Assembly: GCA_035687725.1 (NCBI GenBank)
Contig: DASRVB010000056.1
Span: 1 to 27,648, forward strand
Source of the DNA: JAICNR01 sp035687725
Lineage (GTDB): Bacteria > Gemmatimonadota > Gemmatimonadetes > JACCXV01 > JAHWKZ01
DNA: 27,648 bases
Direction of reading: 5' to 3'
The notes under the pieces are model-generated. The model ran no database searches, had not been told where the DNA came from, and saw only the letters and a list, made by a program, of their open reading frames with translations. How positions within the stretch are numbered: the stretch's first letter is position 1; each line of letters opens with the position of its first letter. This document shows positions 7,588 through 14,944 of the stretch, piece by piece. Position numbers and translations under genes: made by a program.

Positions 7588-8867
7588 GCGGCGGCCTCAC
7601 GAGCCGCGCGGTCGTCGCCGTCGCAGGCGCGTGGATCGGTCTGTGGGCCGTCGCGCCGGCCGGCGCGCAGGAACCGCTGCCGTCGCCCGGCGATACGCTG
7701 GCCGCCGACCCGCTGATCCCGTCCGACCCCCTGATCCCGTCCGACACTCTGGGCGCGCCGTTCCTGCCCGGGCTCGATGCGCCGGCGGAGACGGGATTCC
7801 CGTGGCTGCTCGAGCTACCCGGCTGGCACGGCCTCGCGATCGAGCACTACAACCGCGTGGACGGCCTGACGCCCTCATGGGGTCTTGCGCTGGAGCCGCT
7901 CGATCCCGTCGAGCGGCCGGAGCTCGCGGCGCGCATCGCAGCCGCTACCACGCACTCGCGTCTCTACTGGAGCGGATCGGCTCGGCAGCGCCTCCCCCTC
8001 CCCGGAGCCATTTACGTCCGGTTCGAGCACTTCCACAGATCCACGACGTTCGACGACTGGAAGGTGTCGATCCAGGAGAATGACATCGCCACGTTCGCGT
8101 TCGCGTCGGACCTGCTGGACTGGTGGCGCGAGAAGGGGTACGCGCTGGCCCTCGAGGCGGAAACGCCGGATGGGCGATGGGGCGGCGGCCTCACGTACCT
8201 CGACGCCTCACAACGCGCTCAGCGCGACCGCTCGCCGTTCGCCCTCTTCGGCGCGAACTACCGCGACAATCCCCCGGCGGACGAAGGCGACCTGCACAGC
8301 CTCACCGCGGAGCTCGAAGTCGACACGCGGGACGTCCAGAGCCCGCTCCTCCCCTCTCCGGGCTGGTGGCTCCGTGCCGATGCCGAGCTCGCGGGCGGTG
8401 TTCTCGGCGGCGAGCTCGATTTTCGCCGGGCCGCCATAGAGCTGAACCGCTTCTCGCGGTTCCGTCAGGACGTCTGGTGGAACACGCGCACGGTCTGGAT
8501 GGGACCATTGGACGGAGACTCGCTTCCCGTTCAGCGGCACGTCATGCTCGGGGGCCCGGGATCGATGCGCGGCTTTCGCGGCGGGAGCTTCGTGGATTCG
8601 CAAGGCGGCCAGATCTCCTCCGAGGTCCGCCTGCCGCTTCCCGTCGGGCGCCGGATCGCCCTCCTCTTCTTGAGCTGGCACTGGGTGGGGTTCGTGGATG
8701 CGGGCGCGCTGGGCGACTACGAGGAATGGCACGCCAACGTCGGCACGGGAATCTCCGGGGTGAACCTCCTCTCGTTCGTCGAGCTGTTCATCGCGCAGCG
8801 CATCACCGACCTCGACGAAGACGGAAGTGGGCCGCGTTTCGTTGTCAGGTTCCGACGCGATCTATAA
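7584..8867 (+). CDS. Omp85/BamA-type outer-membrane beta-barrel protein without POTRA domains
   Basis: 427 aa. A signal peptide is evident (hydrophobic 9-25, cleavage after APAGAQ, about residue 29). A proline-rich linker with a twice-repeated PLIPSDP unit follows, then alternating polar and aromatic strands. Near the C-terminus HVMLGGPGSMRGFRGG followed by SSEVRLPLP matches the surface-antigen (D15) barrel signature with its RGF motif. It is too short to carry the usual series of N-terminal POTRA domains, and none is recognised, so it resembles the small D15-like proteins of unknown role rather than BamA. Its ATG overlaps the transferase stop as ATGA. Confidence 0.8.
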   Translation: MSGGLTSRAVVAVAGAWIGLWAVAPAGAQEPLPSPGDTLAADPLIPSDPLIPSDTLGAPFLPGLDAPAETGFPWLLELPGWHGLAIEHYNRVDGLTPSWGLALEPLDPVERPELAARIAAATTHSRLYWSGSARQRLPLPGAIYVRFEHFHRSTTFDDWKVSIQENDIATFAFASDLLDWWREKGYALALEAETPDGRWGGGLTYLDASQRAQRDRSPFALFGANYRDNPPADEGDLHSLTAELEVDTRDVQSPLLPSPGWWLRADAELAGGVLGGELDFRRAAIELNRFSRFRQDVWWNTRTVWMGPLDGDSLPVQRHVMLGGPGSMRGFRGGSFVDSQGGQISSEVRLPLPVGRRIALLFLSWHWVGFVDAGALGDYEEWHANVGTGISGVNLLSFVELFIAQRITDLDEDGSGPRFVVRFRRDL

Positions 8868-8868
8868 C
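8842..8868 (+). promoter_or_regulatory. Candidate internal promoter for the PTS IIA gene
   Basis: TTGTCA (8842-8847) and TATAAC (8863-8868) each match five of six consensus bases, but the spacer is only 15 bp. A start near 8875 would give a leader of about 40 nt. The perfect 10-bp palindrome GCGACGTCGC (8871-8880) sits right at that start and could be an operator. Confidence 0.4.
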
Positions 8869-8916
8869 TTGCGACGTCGCGATCACAGGCCGTCACACCG
8901 TGGAGATATCGATTCC

Positions 8917-9366
8917 ATGAAGCTCGTCGAGTTCTTCGCCCAGGACGAGATCGATCTCGATCTGAAGGCGCAGACGAAGGAAGAGGCCCTGCGGGAGATG
9001 GTCGACCTGCTCGGCGTCGGCGAAAAGTCCGACGAGCTGTACGGCCTGCTCAAGAAACGCGAGAGCCTGGGGTCCACGGGCATCGGCAAGGGAGTGGCGA
9101 TCCCGCATTGCCGCTCGCTCGTCGTCGACCGGCTGCGCGTCGTATACGGCCGCAAGGATACGGGTCTCGCGTTCGGCGCCGTGGACGGCAAGCCGGTGCA
9201 CCACCTGTTCCTGATCGTCGCCCCGCCCGTCGAGATCTCCAACCAGTACCTTCCCGTCCTCGGCAAGATCGCCCAGTTCTGCAAGAACCCCCAGAATCTG
9301 ACGCGTCTCGACGAGGTGAAATCCGTGGAGGATTTCCTCGAGGTGCTCGACCAGGCGAACGTCTGA
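8917..9366 (+). CDS. PTS IIA domain protein (PtsN-like, EIIA-Fru/Ntr family)
   Basis: 149 aa, a single EIIA type 2 domain. The phosphorylatable histidine is H64 in GVAIPHCRS, preceded by the usual RESLGSTGIGKG. Members accept phosphate from HPr or NPr and either pass it to a sugar permease or act as regulators of metabolism and potassium or nitrogen state. No IIB, IIC, HPr or EI gene is in the window, which argues for a regulatory PtsN-like role rather than sugar uptake. The ATG at 8917 follows GGAG at about ten bases. It is separated from the zinc-ribbon gene by one base. Confidence 0.9.
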   Translation: MKLVEFFAQDEIDLDLKAQTKEEALREMVDLLGVGEKSDELYGLLKKRESLGSTGIGKGVAIPHCRSLVVDRLRVVYGRKDTGLAFGAVDGKPVHHLFLIVAPPVEISNQYLPVLGKIAQFCKNPQNLTRLDEVKSVEDFLEVLDQANV

Positions 9367-9367
9367 G

Positions 9368-9718
9368 ATGTCGCCGAATCTCGACCGCGCCATCGACCGG
9401 CTGATCGCGCTGCAGGACCTGCTGCAGCTCAAGCGCGATGTCACGGACCGTTCCTACGGAGAGATCGGCTTCGAGACCGTCGACCCGTCGGCGATCGACG
9501 AGGAGATCGAGAGCTTGAAGGCGGAGATCGAACCCGAGATCATGCGCCGCTTCGAGACGATCCATCGCAAGTACGACCGGCCGCTGGTCCCGATGCGTCG
9601 CGGCGTGTGCTACGGCTGCTTCGTCAAGTTCCCCACCGGTCGTATGGCGGAGCTCATCGAGCAGGATGCCCCGATCCTGTGCGAGTCCTGCGGACGCATG
9701 CTGTACCAGATCTCCTGA
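9368..9718 (+). CDS. Short C4-type zinc-ribbon protein
   Basis: 116 aa. The C-terminal part holds CYGC, twenty residues, then CESCGRMLY, matching the zinc ribbon that ends the CT398/YbgI-like C4 zinc-ribbon family (zf-RING_7). Those proteins normally have a long N-terminal coiled coil and about 240 residues; here only about 75 mostly helical, charged residues precede the ribbon, so it is a short form. Function is unknown; nucleic-acid or protein binding is a guess. It starts one base after the PTS IIA stop, so the two are very likely cotranslated. It is convergent with the FlgD-domain gene, four bases away. Confidence 0.75.
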   Translation: MSPNLDRAIDRLIALQDLLQLKRDVTDRSYGEIGFETVDPSAIDEEIESLKAEIEPEIMRRFETIHRKYDRPLVPMRRGVCYGCFVKFPTGRMAELIEQDAPILCESCGRMLYQIS

Positions 9719-9722
9719 GCGC

Positions 9723-10097
9723 CTACTGGGTCGCGGGAAGGATGCGCAGCCGGCCGAGAGCCTCCACCTCGCCGGCGTCCAGCTTGTAGAAGTAGAACCC
9801 GGCGGAGACGAAGTTGCCGTTTCCGTCCGACCCGTCCCAGGCGACGCGATGCGTTCCCCGCTCCTCGACCCCATCCACGAGTCGGACGACCTCCTGCCCG
9901 ATCAGATTGAAGACCGACAGGGTGATGCGGCTGTCCGCGTCCAGGTGATAGGTGAAGATCGTAGGGCTGACGCCCGGGGTGAACGGGTTGGGGAAGTTCT
10001 GCTCGAGACGAATGCCCGGCCGCTCCTCGGAGGTCTGGGCCTCCAGCGCGGTGGGAGCGGCGAGCAGGAGCGCGAGCGCTGCGGCGGCGAACAGCAT
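9723..10097 (-). CDS. Small secreted protein made of a FlgD-like / type IX sorting-like domain
   Basis: 124 aa. A signal peptide (hydrophobic 2-20, likely cut after LEAQ) is followed at once by a FlgD_ig-like C-terminal domain. LEQNFPNPFTPG (31-42), LSVFNLIGQEVVRLVDG, HRVAWDGSDGNGNFVSAGFY and a final YKL strand are the pattern that ends large secreted proteins in Eisenbacteria, Krumholzibacteria and other FCB groups. Normally it follows a catalytic or adhesive domain; here nothing precedes it. The start is ATG 10097, 19 bp after the SPOR gene stop; the longer open frame upstream overlaps that gene and is a shadow. It could be a degenerate remnant or a real minimal protein. Confidence 0.8.
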   Translation of the reverse strand: MLFAAAALALLLAAPTALEAQTSEERPGIRLEQNFPNPFTPGVSPTIFTYHLDADSRITLSVFNLIGQEVVRLVDGVEERGTHRVAWDGSDGNGNFVSAGFYFYKLDAGEVEALGRLRILPATQ

Positions 10098-10116
10098 CCA
10101 CGCCCGCGCCGGTCGC

Positions 10117-10752
10117 TCAGGGAACGGTCGTGACCCAGACGTCCGAATAGCCGGCGCCGGCCAGCCGCGCTCGCTCGCGCTCGGCCTCCGCGCGATCGGC
10201 GAAGCGCCCGACGAACACGCGCACCCTGCTCCCTTCGCGCTCGTACCATCGGGGCAGAGCCGGGAACTCGGCGGCGATCTGTCGAATGCGGACGAGGGCT
10301 CCGGTCTCAGACTCGAACGCTCCCAGCTGTAGTGTCCATATATCACCCGCGGATGGCGGTCCGGTCGGGGGCGTCTCCCCCGCGGCTCCGGCTCCTGCAT
10401 TATACGGGCCCGGGGCGCCCAGGGTTCCGAGGAGTTCCTCGGTGCTGGGGTCATCCCCCGGCTCCACGCCCGCGGATGTCGGCGGCGACTCCCCAGCCGA
10501 CGACAGCGGCCGGGACGTCGGGGCCGCGCCAATGACCGAATCGGGGTGCTCGAACTTCTCGTACACCCCCGCCGCGAGCGCGTCCGCCTGGGTCTCGAAC
10601 TCGGGGCGCGCCGCCGCGCGGGCCGCGGCCAGCTCGGGATCGCCGGTTCGGTCGCGGGGCTCCGCGCGCGGAGGGCTCGCAGATCGCGAGCTCGCGCATG
10701 CAGCCGAGACTAGGGTCAGCCACACCATGGCAATCGGCAGGGCCGCTCTCAC
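10117..10752 (-). CDS. SPOR-domain lipoprotein
   Basis: 211 aa. A short hydrophobic N-terminus ends in a plausible lipobox, VSAAC (C19), so the protein is probably a lipoprotein. A long Ala/Pro/Gly/Ser-rich linker (about 20-135) leads to a C-terminal SPOR domain: IWTLQLGAFESETGALVRIR (about 138-157), then VRVFVGRFADRAEAERERAR and GYSDVWVTTVP. SPOR domains bind glycan strands lacking stem peptides and often sit at division sites. The GTG start overlaps the selB stop as GTGA. A link with selB beyond cotranscription is not evident. Confidence 0.88.
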   Translation of the reverse strand: MRAALPIAMVWLTLVSAACASSRSASPPRAEPRDRTGDPELAAARAAARPEFETQADALAAGVYEKFEHPDSVIGAAPTSRPLSSAGESPPTSAGVEPGDDPSTEELLGTLGAPGPYNAGAGAAGETPPTGPPSAGDIWTLQLGAFESETGALVRIRQIAAEFPALPRWYEREGSRVRVFVGRFADRAEAERERARLAGAGYSDVWVTTVP

Positions 10753-12680
10753 GCCCGCCCCGTCAGGACGCGGCGATTCCCGTCCCTGCGCGTCAATCCC
10801 CGCCGGTCGAAGTACTCGAGGATCGGGATCAGATACTTTCGCGTCACGCCGAACATCTCCTTGAACGCGCCCGTGTCCGCGCCGCCGTGTTCCCGGCTGA
10901 GCCGCTCGACGAGCACCCGCTCGGCAGTGGCCATCGCCGAGGCGTCGACGAACCAGTCGGCGGCCAGCCTGACCACCAAGCCCTCGCGTTCGAGGTGCTC
11001 CAGGAGCCGTCTCAGTCGAGCCGGCTCGATCCCCAGATCGGCGGCCAGGGACTCGGTCTCCGGCGGCTCGAGCCCCGCTTCACCGTAGCGCTTGAGCGCG
11101 CGATCCACCACCCGGCGATCGGCCTCCGCGAGCTCGACGCGGTGCCCGGAGATGGCCAGCGCCGCTCCGCGGCGCTCGACCGCGCCCGACCGCTCCAGCG
11201 CTTCGATCGCGGACTCGGCGACCGGAGCGGGGGCGCGGGCAGCCTGGCGCGCCGTTTCCAGAGGCATCCCGGTCGCCAGGGGCTCGCGCGCGTGGAACGC
11301 TTTCAGCGAGGCCAGCACGCGGGCCATGGCGTCGTCCCGCGCGGCGACGCGGAACCAGCGATCTCCGCGACGGTCCACGCGCGGGTCCGCCGCATCCGCG
11401 ACTTCGGCGATCGCGCGCTCGCCCATTCCCGTCGCCAGCGGCAGCGTCCCCGAATCGAGGCCTTCGGAACCCGCCAGCTCCAGAGCGCGCACGACGCGCT
11501 CGGGGCCGGTGGCGGCATCCAGGGCCGCCAGGTGCCGCGCCCGCTCGAGCCTCGCTTCTCCACGCAGCCGCCGGCCGCCGAGGGCGAGAACGCGAGCCCC
11601 TCCGATCGTCGTCATCGGGCTGTACGCGCGAAGGACGATCCGGTCACCGACGGCCGGCACGATCGGGGATTCGAGCTCGAGCAGCGCGAAGCCCTCCCCA
11701 CCGGGCGCCACCTCCCTCTCGCCGAGCCAGCGGAGGCGGCCCAGCGCCTCGCTGGTTCCGTGATGGATCCGCAGCCGGTCCCGGGAGCGGACGGGACGCG
11801 GGGCGCCCGCCGCCACCCATGCGGCGACCTCCACCCGCGTCCACGGCCGCCACGCCGTCTCTGGCGAGACCAGGACGGTGCCGCGCGCGAAGCTCTGGCC
11901 GCCGCTCGCAAGGCCGAGCGCCGCCCGCCTTCCGGGGCCCACCGCCTGGACCGCTTCGCCGTGGACCTCGATCGAGCGCACGCGCGCCCGCTCCTCCTGC
12001 GGCAGCCCGACCACGTGGGATCCCTCGCCCAGCTCGCCGCTCCACACGGTTCCCGTCACAACCGTCCCTGCGCCGGAAATCCCGAACACGCGATCGACCG
12101 GCATGCGGAACGGGAAGTCGCGGGTTTCGATGGCGACCCCGGCCACCGATGCGGCCAGCGCGCCGCGGAGTTCCTCGATCCCCTTCCCGGTCCTGCTCGA
12201 TACCGGCACGATCGGAGCGTCCGCGAGCAGAGAGCCGCGGATCTCGTCCCGGACCGTCTCGACGACGAGGGCGCTCCATTCCGGATCCACCAGATCGATC
12301 TTGGTGATCGCGATCGCCCCGCGATCCACTCCGAGCGCCTCCAGAACGAGCAGATGCTCGCGGCTCTGGGGCATCATCCCCTCGTCGGCCGCGACGACGA
12401 ACAGCACGGCGTCGATTCCGGTGGCACCGGCGACCATGTTCTTGACGAACCCTTCGTGTCCGGGGACGTCCACGACACTCGCGGGCGGAGCGCCCGGCCC
12501 GAGGTCGAGGGGCGCGAATCCCAGGTCGATCGAGATCCCGCGACGGCGCTCTTCGGGCAGCCGGTCCGTGTCGACCCCGGTCAGGGCGGCGACGAGCGCG
12601 GTCTTGCCGTGATCGATGTGGCCGGCGGTCCCCACCACGCGATGGTCCGCGACGACGCTCGCGGTGGTGCGCTCGCTCAT
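10749..12680 (-). CDS. selB: Selenocysteine-specific translation elongation factor
   Basis: 643 aa. SelB carries selenocysteinyl-tRNA to UGA codons marked by a SECIS element. GTPase motifs: G1 GTAGHIDHGKT (17-27), RGISIDLGFAPL with the SelB-type switch I, G3 DVPGHEGFVKNM (71-82) and G4 TKIDLVD (126-132). EF-Tu-like domains 2 and 3 follow, then C-terminal winged-helix repeats (roughly 370-643) ending in TRKYLIPILEYFDRRGLTRR, the SECIS-binding end. The ATG overlaps the recO stop as ATGA; the longer upstream frame overlaps recO and is rejected. selA, selD and tRNA-Sec are not in the window. Confidence 0.95.
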   Translation of the reverse strand: MSERTTASVVADHRVVGTAGHIDHGKTALVAALTGVDTDRLPEERRRGISIDLGFAPLDLGPGAPPASVVDVPGHEGFVKNMVAGATGIDAVLFVVAADEGMMPQSREHLLVLEALGVDRGAIAITKIDLVDPEWSALVVETVRDEIRGSLLADAPIVPVSSRTGKGIEELRGALAASVAGVAIETRDFPFRMPVDRVFGISGAGTVVTGTVWSGELGEGSHVVGLPQEERARVRSIEVHGEAVQAVGPGRRAALGLASGGQSFARGTVLVSPETAWRPWTRVEVAAWVAAGAPRPVRSRDRLRIHHGTSEALGRLRWLGEREVAPGGEGFALLELESPIVPAVGDRIVLRAYSPMTTIGGARVLALGGRRLRGEARLERARHLAALDAATGPERVVRALELAGSEGLDSGTLPLATGMGERAIAEVADAADPRVDRRGDRWFRVAARDDAMARVLASLKAFHAREPLATGMPLETARQAARAPAPVAESAIEALERSGAVERRGAALAISGHRVELAEADRRVVDRALKRYGEAGLEPPETESLAADLGIEPARLRRLLEHLEREGLVVRLAADWFVDASAMATAERVLVERLSREHGGADTGAFKEMFGVTRKYLIPILEYFDRRGLTRRDGNRRVLTGRA

Positions 12681-13417
12681 CCCGCGCGGAGGTCGGGGTG
12701 CGGCAGCACGTCCGCGTGGTACGCCACGAAGGAGTGCACGAGCGCCTGCACCTTCCGCTCGTCGCCGCCGGGCTCGCCCAACTCCTCGAGGAGCGTCCAG
12801 TCCGGGTGGTGGTAGAGGGCGAGGAGGGCGTACTCCGCCCCGGTCAGCGGGCGAAGCCGGGGCACGCACGCGAGGCAGACGAGCCCCCCGTCCTCGATCG
12901 AGAAGGCCAGCTCGCGGCGGTCGGGCAGCGGACGCTCGCATGCCATGCACGCCTCCAGCCGCGGTGTCAGACCCAGGAGACCCGCGGCCGCCGCCCGGTG
13001 GTATGTCTCCCAGCGGGAGAGCCTCGAAGGCGGGACCCGCTCGAGACGATCGAGCGCGATGACGGCGAGCGCGTAGAGCGGCTCCGCCGGCGCGCCGTCG
13101 GGCAGGATCGATCGCAGGAAGCGGAACCAGGTCCCGGCGACGTCGAGCCTCTCCAGCGACGACGCGATCTCGCGGTGCTCGGCCACGACCTCGGCCTGGG
13201 ACAGGGTCTGGATCTCGCGTCCGGGCTTGTCGTAGTAGGTGACGTCCAGCCTGCGAAATGCGTTGACGGCCGCGCCCAGCCGGCTCCGGGGGCTTCGAGC
13301 GCCCCGCGCGATCACCGGCACGACGCCCCTGTCGCGGGTCAACAGGCGATAGATCATGCTCGTCTCGCCGTAGCGGAACGCCTTCAGCACGAACGCCTCG
13401 GTGTGCACGATCGCCAT
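12677..13417 (-). CDS. recO: DNA repair protein RecO
   Basis: 246 aa from ATG 13417. RecO works with RecR and RecF to load RecA on SSB-coated gaps. The N-terminal OB fold begins MAIVHTEAFVLKAFRYGETS and continues RLLTRDRGVVPVIARGAR, both typical. A helical C-terminal region holds the zinc site as CMAC and CLAC (CxxC pairs). The open frame extends 13 codons further up, but those residues do not match the family. A fair ribosome binding site (GAAGG at about ten bases) precedes the chosen ATG. recO heads a run recO-selB-SPOR-FlgD domain linked by 4-bp overlaps. Confidence 0.94.
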   Translation of the reverse strand: MAIVHTEAFVLKAFRYGETSMIYRLLTRDRGVVPVIARGARSPRSRLGAAVNAFRRLDVTYYDKPGREIQTLSQAEVVAEHREIASSLERLDVAGTWFRFLRSILPDGAPAEPLYALAVIALDRLERVPPSRLSRWETYHRAAAAGLLGLTPRLEACMACERPLPDRRELAFSIEDGGLVCLACVPRLRPLTGAEYALLALYHHPDWTLLEELGEPGGDERKVQALVHSFVAYHADVLPHPDLRAG

Positions 13418-13489
13418 CAAGCCACCGGCCTTCTCAGGGGCTCGCACGCACAGCAATCAGCTGCCAGGCGCGCGACGAGGGGATTCCGA

Positions 13490-13508
13490 GGCGTACGATC
13501 TGTACGCC
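13490..13508. repeat. Palindromic hairpin or operator between mgtE and recO
   Basis: Perfect inverted repeat with 7-bp arms GGCGTAC and GTACGCC around a five-base centre, in the 144-bp gap between mgtE and recO. No T tract follows on either strand, so a terminator is unlikely. It may bind a dimeric regulator controlling recO-selB or fold as an RNA hairpin in the leader. No promoter with both boxes is recognisable in this gap. Confidence 0.5.
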
Positions 13509-13561
13509 GCAGGAAGACACGAGGAGCGGAACGACGCAGATGAGCCATGATCAACGTCCTG

Positions 13562-14920
13562 TCACAGCCAGCGCACGAGGAAGTAGGTGGCCGATCCGAG
13601 GATCAGGAGGAAGGACAGCATGTCGGTCATCGTGGTCAGGAATACCGACGACGAGACAGCGGGATCCAGTCCGAGCCTGTCGAGGAGCAGGGGAAACGCC
13701 GCGCCCCAGCTGGCTCCCAGGGTGATCGCGAGCCACATCGAAGCGCCGACGACGAGGCCGACGCGAACGCTGTCCTGCCAGAGCCCGCCCCATACTCCGA
13801 GGAGCATCCCCGCGACGCATCCGATCACGATCCCGGCGGCGATCTCACGCGAGAGCGAGCGGGCGGGCCGGGTCGGCCTGCCGGCCAGCGCGAGCCGGCG
13901 CACCGCCACGGTGGTCGCCTGGATCGCCGAGTTGCCCGCCATGGCGGCGACGACCGGCATGAACACGGCGATGAACGCAAGCTGCTGGATCGTGCTCTCG
14001 AACTGCGCGACCACCAGGGCGCCCAGTCCCGAAGTGCCGAGCGTGATCATGAGCCAGGGCGCGCGAGAGCGGACGATGTCCGCCGCCGAAGCATGCGCTT
14101 CCTCCTCCTCGTGGACACCGGAGAGACGAAAGAGGTCCTCGGTCGTCTCGGCCTCGATGATGTCGATGACGTCGTCGTGGGTGATGCGCCCGAGGAGCCG
14201 CCCGAACTCGTCCACCACGGGGATCGAGATCAGGTTGTACTTCGCGATCAGCCGCGCCACCTGCTCCTGGTCCTCGGTCGGATGGACGCTGACGATGTCC
14301 CGGTCCATGATGTCGCTGACCCGGCTTCTGCCCTCGGCCAGGATCAGCTCGCGGAGAGCGACGATCCCCACCAGCCGCTGGTCCCCGTCGACGACGTAGA
14401 CCGTGTTGAAATCGCGCACCTCGCGGCCGCGGTTGCGGACCGCGACGATGGCTTCGTCGGCGGCGAGATCCTCCGGGACGCTCACCAGCTCGGTCGTCAT
14501 GACGCCGCCCGCCGACTCTTCGTCGTAGCGCATCAGGGCGGCGATCTCCCGGGATTCGGCGGGCTCGATCCCCTCCAGGATCTGGCGCGCGTCCTCGCTC
14601 GGCAGCTCGGCGAGGATATCGGCGGCATCGTCGAGGTCCAGCTCGCCGATGAGCTCGCGGACGTCGGTCGCGTGGACGCCCTCGAGCAGCGAAGGCCACG
14701 CGCCTTCGCCCACCTCGGACAGCGTTTCGGCGCGCAGGTCGGCGGGGATGCGGCGGAAGAAAGCGGCTCGCTCGTCGGGATCGAGCGCATCGATGATCTC
14801 GGCGAGGTCGGCCGGGTGCAGCTCGGCGATGAGCTCGTCGACGTTCGAAGGCGCCGACCCGGCCTCCGCAGCGGCGCGGAACCGAGCCATCACTTCCTGC
14901 GGATCGACGTGTTCGGTCAT
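13562..14920 (-). CDS. mgtE: Magnesium transporter MgtE
   Basis: 452 aa, usual length. A Mg-gated channel in the inner membrane. The acidic N domain (1-135) has the MgtE pattern ELHPADLAEIIDALDPDERA. Two CBS domains follow (about 136-260, with VVDEFGRLLGRITHDDVIDI). The membrane part (about 285-452) has five hydrophobic segments; the pore region reads MPVVAAMAGNSAIQ, where many homologues have GGNAGTQ, and the last helix pair contains DPAVSSSVFLTTMTDMLSF. It follows two CNNM/CorC proteins, 24 bp away, which makes a Mg2+ homeostasis block downstream of ybeY. Confidence 0.94.
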   Translation of the reverse strand: MTEHVDPQEVMARFRAAAEAGSAPSNVDELIAELHPADLAEIIDALDPDERAAFFRRIPADLRAETLSEVGEGAWPSLLEGVHATDVRELIGELDLDDAADILAELPSEDARQILEGIEPAESREIAALMRYDEESAGGVMTTELVSVPEDLAADEAIVAVRNRGREVRDFNTVYVVDGDQRLVGIVALRELILAEGRSRVSDIMDRDIVSVHPTEDQEQVARLIAKYNLISIPVVDEFGRLLGRITHDDVIDIIEAETTEDLFRLSGVHEEEEAHASAADIVRSRAPWLMITLGTSGLGALVVAQFESTIQQLAFIAVFMPVVAAMAGNSAIQATTVAVRRLALAGRPTRPARSLSREIAAGIVIGCVAGMLLGVWGGLWQDSVRVGLVVGASMWLAITLGASWGAAFPLLLDRLGLDPAVSSSVFLTTMTDMLSFLLILGSATYFLVRWL

Positions 14921-14944
14921 GCCGTCACCGCCGCTTCTGGTGGG

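Noticed and set aside
7690..7750. Tandem repeat encoding PLIPSDP twice in the barrel protein
   Set aside because: Only two units in a proline-rich linker; not a meaningful repeat.
10698..12815. 705-codon plus-strand open frame
   Set aside because: Antisense to selB, which has clear GTPase motifs.
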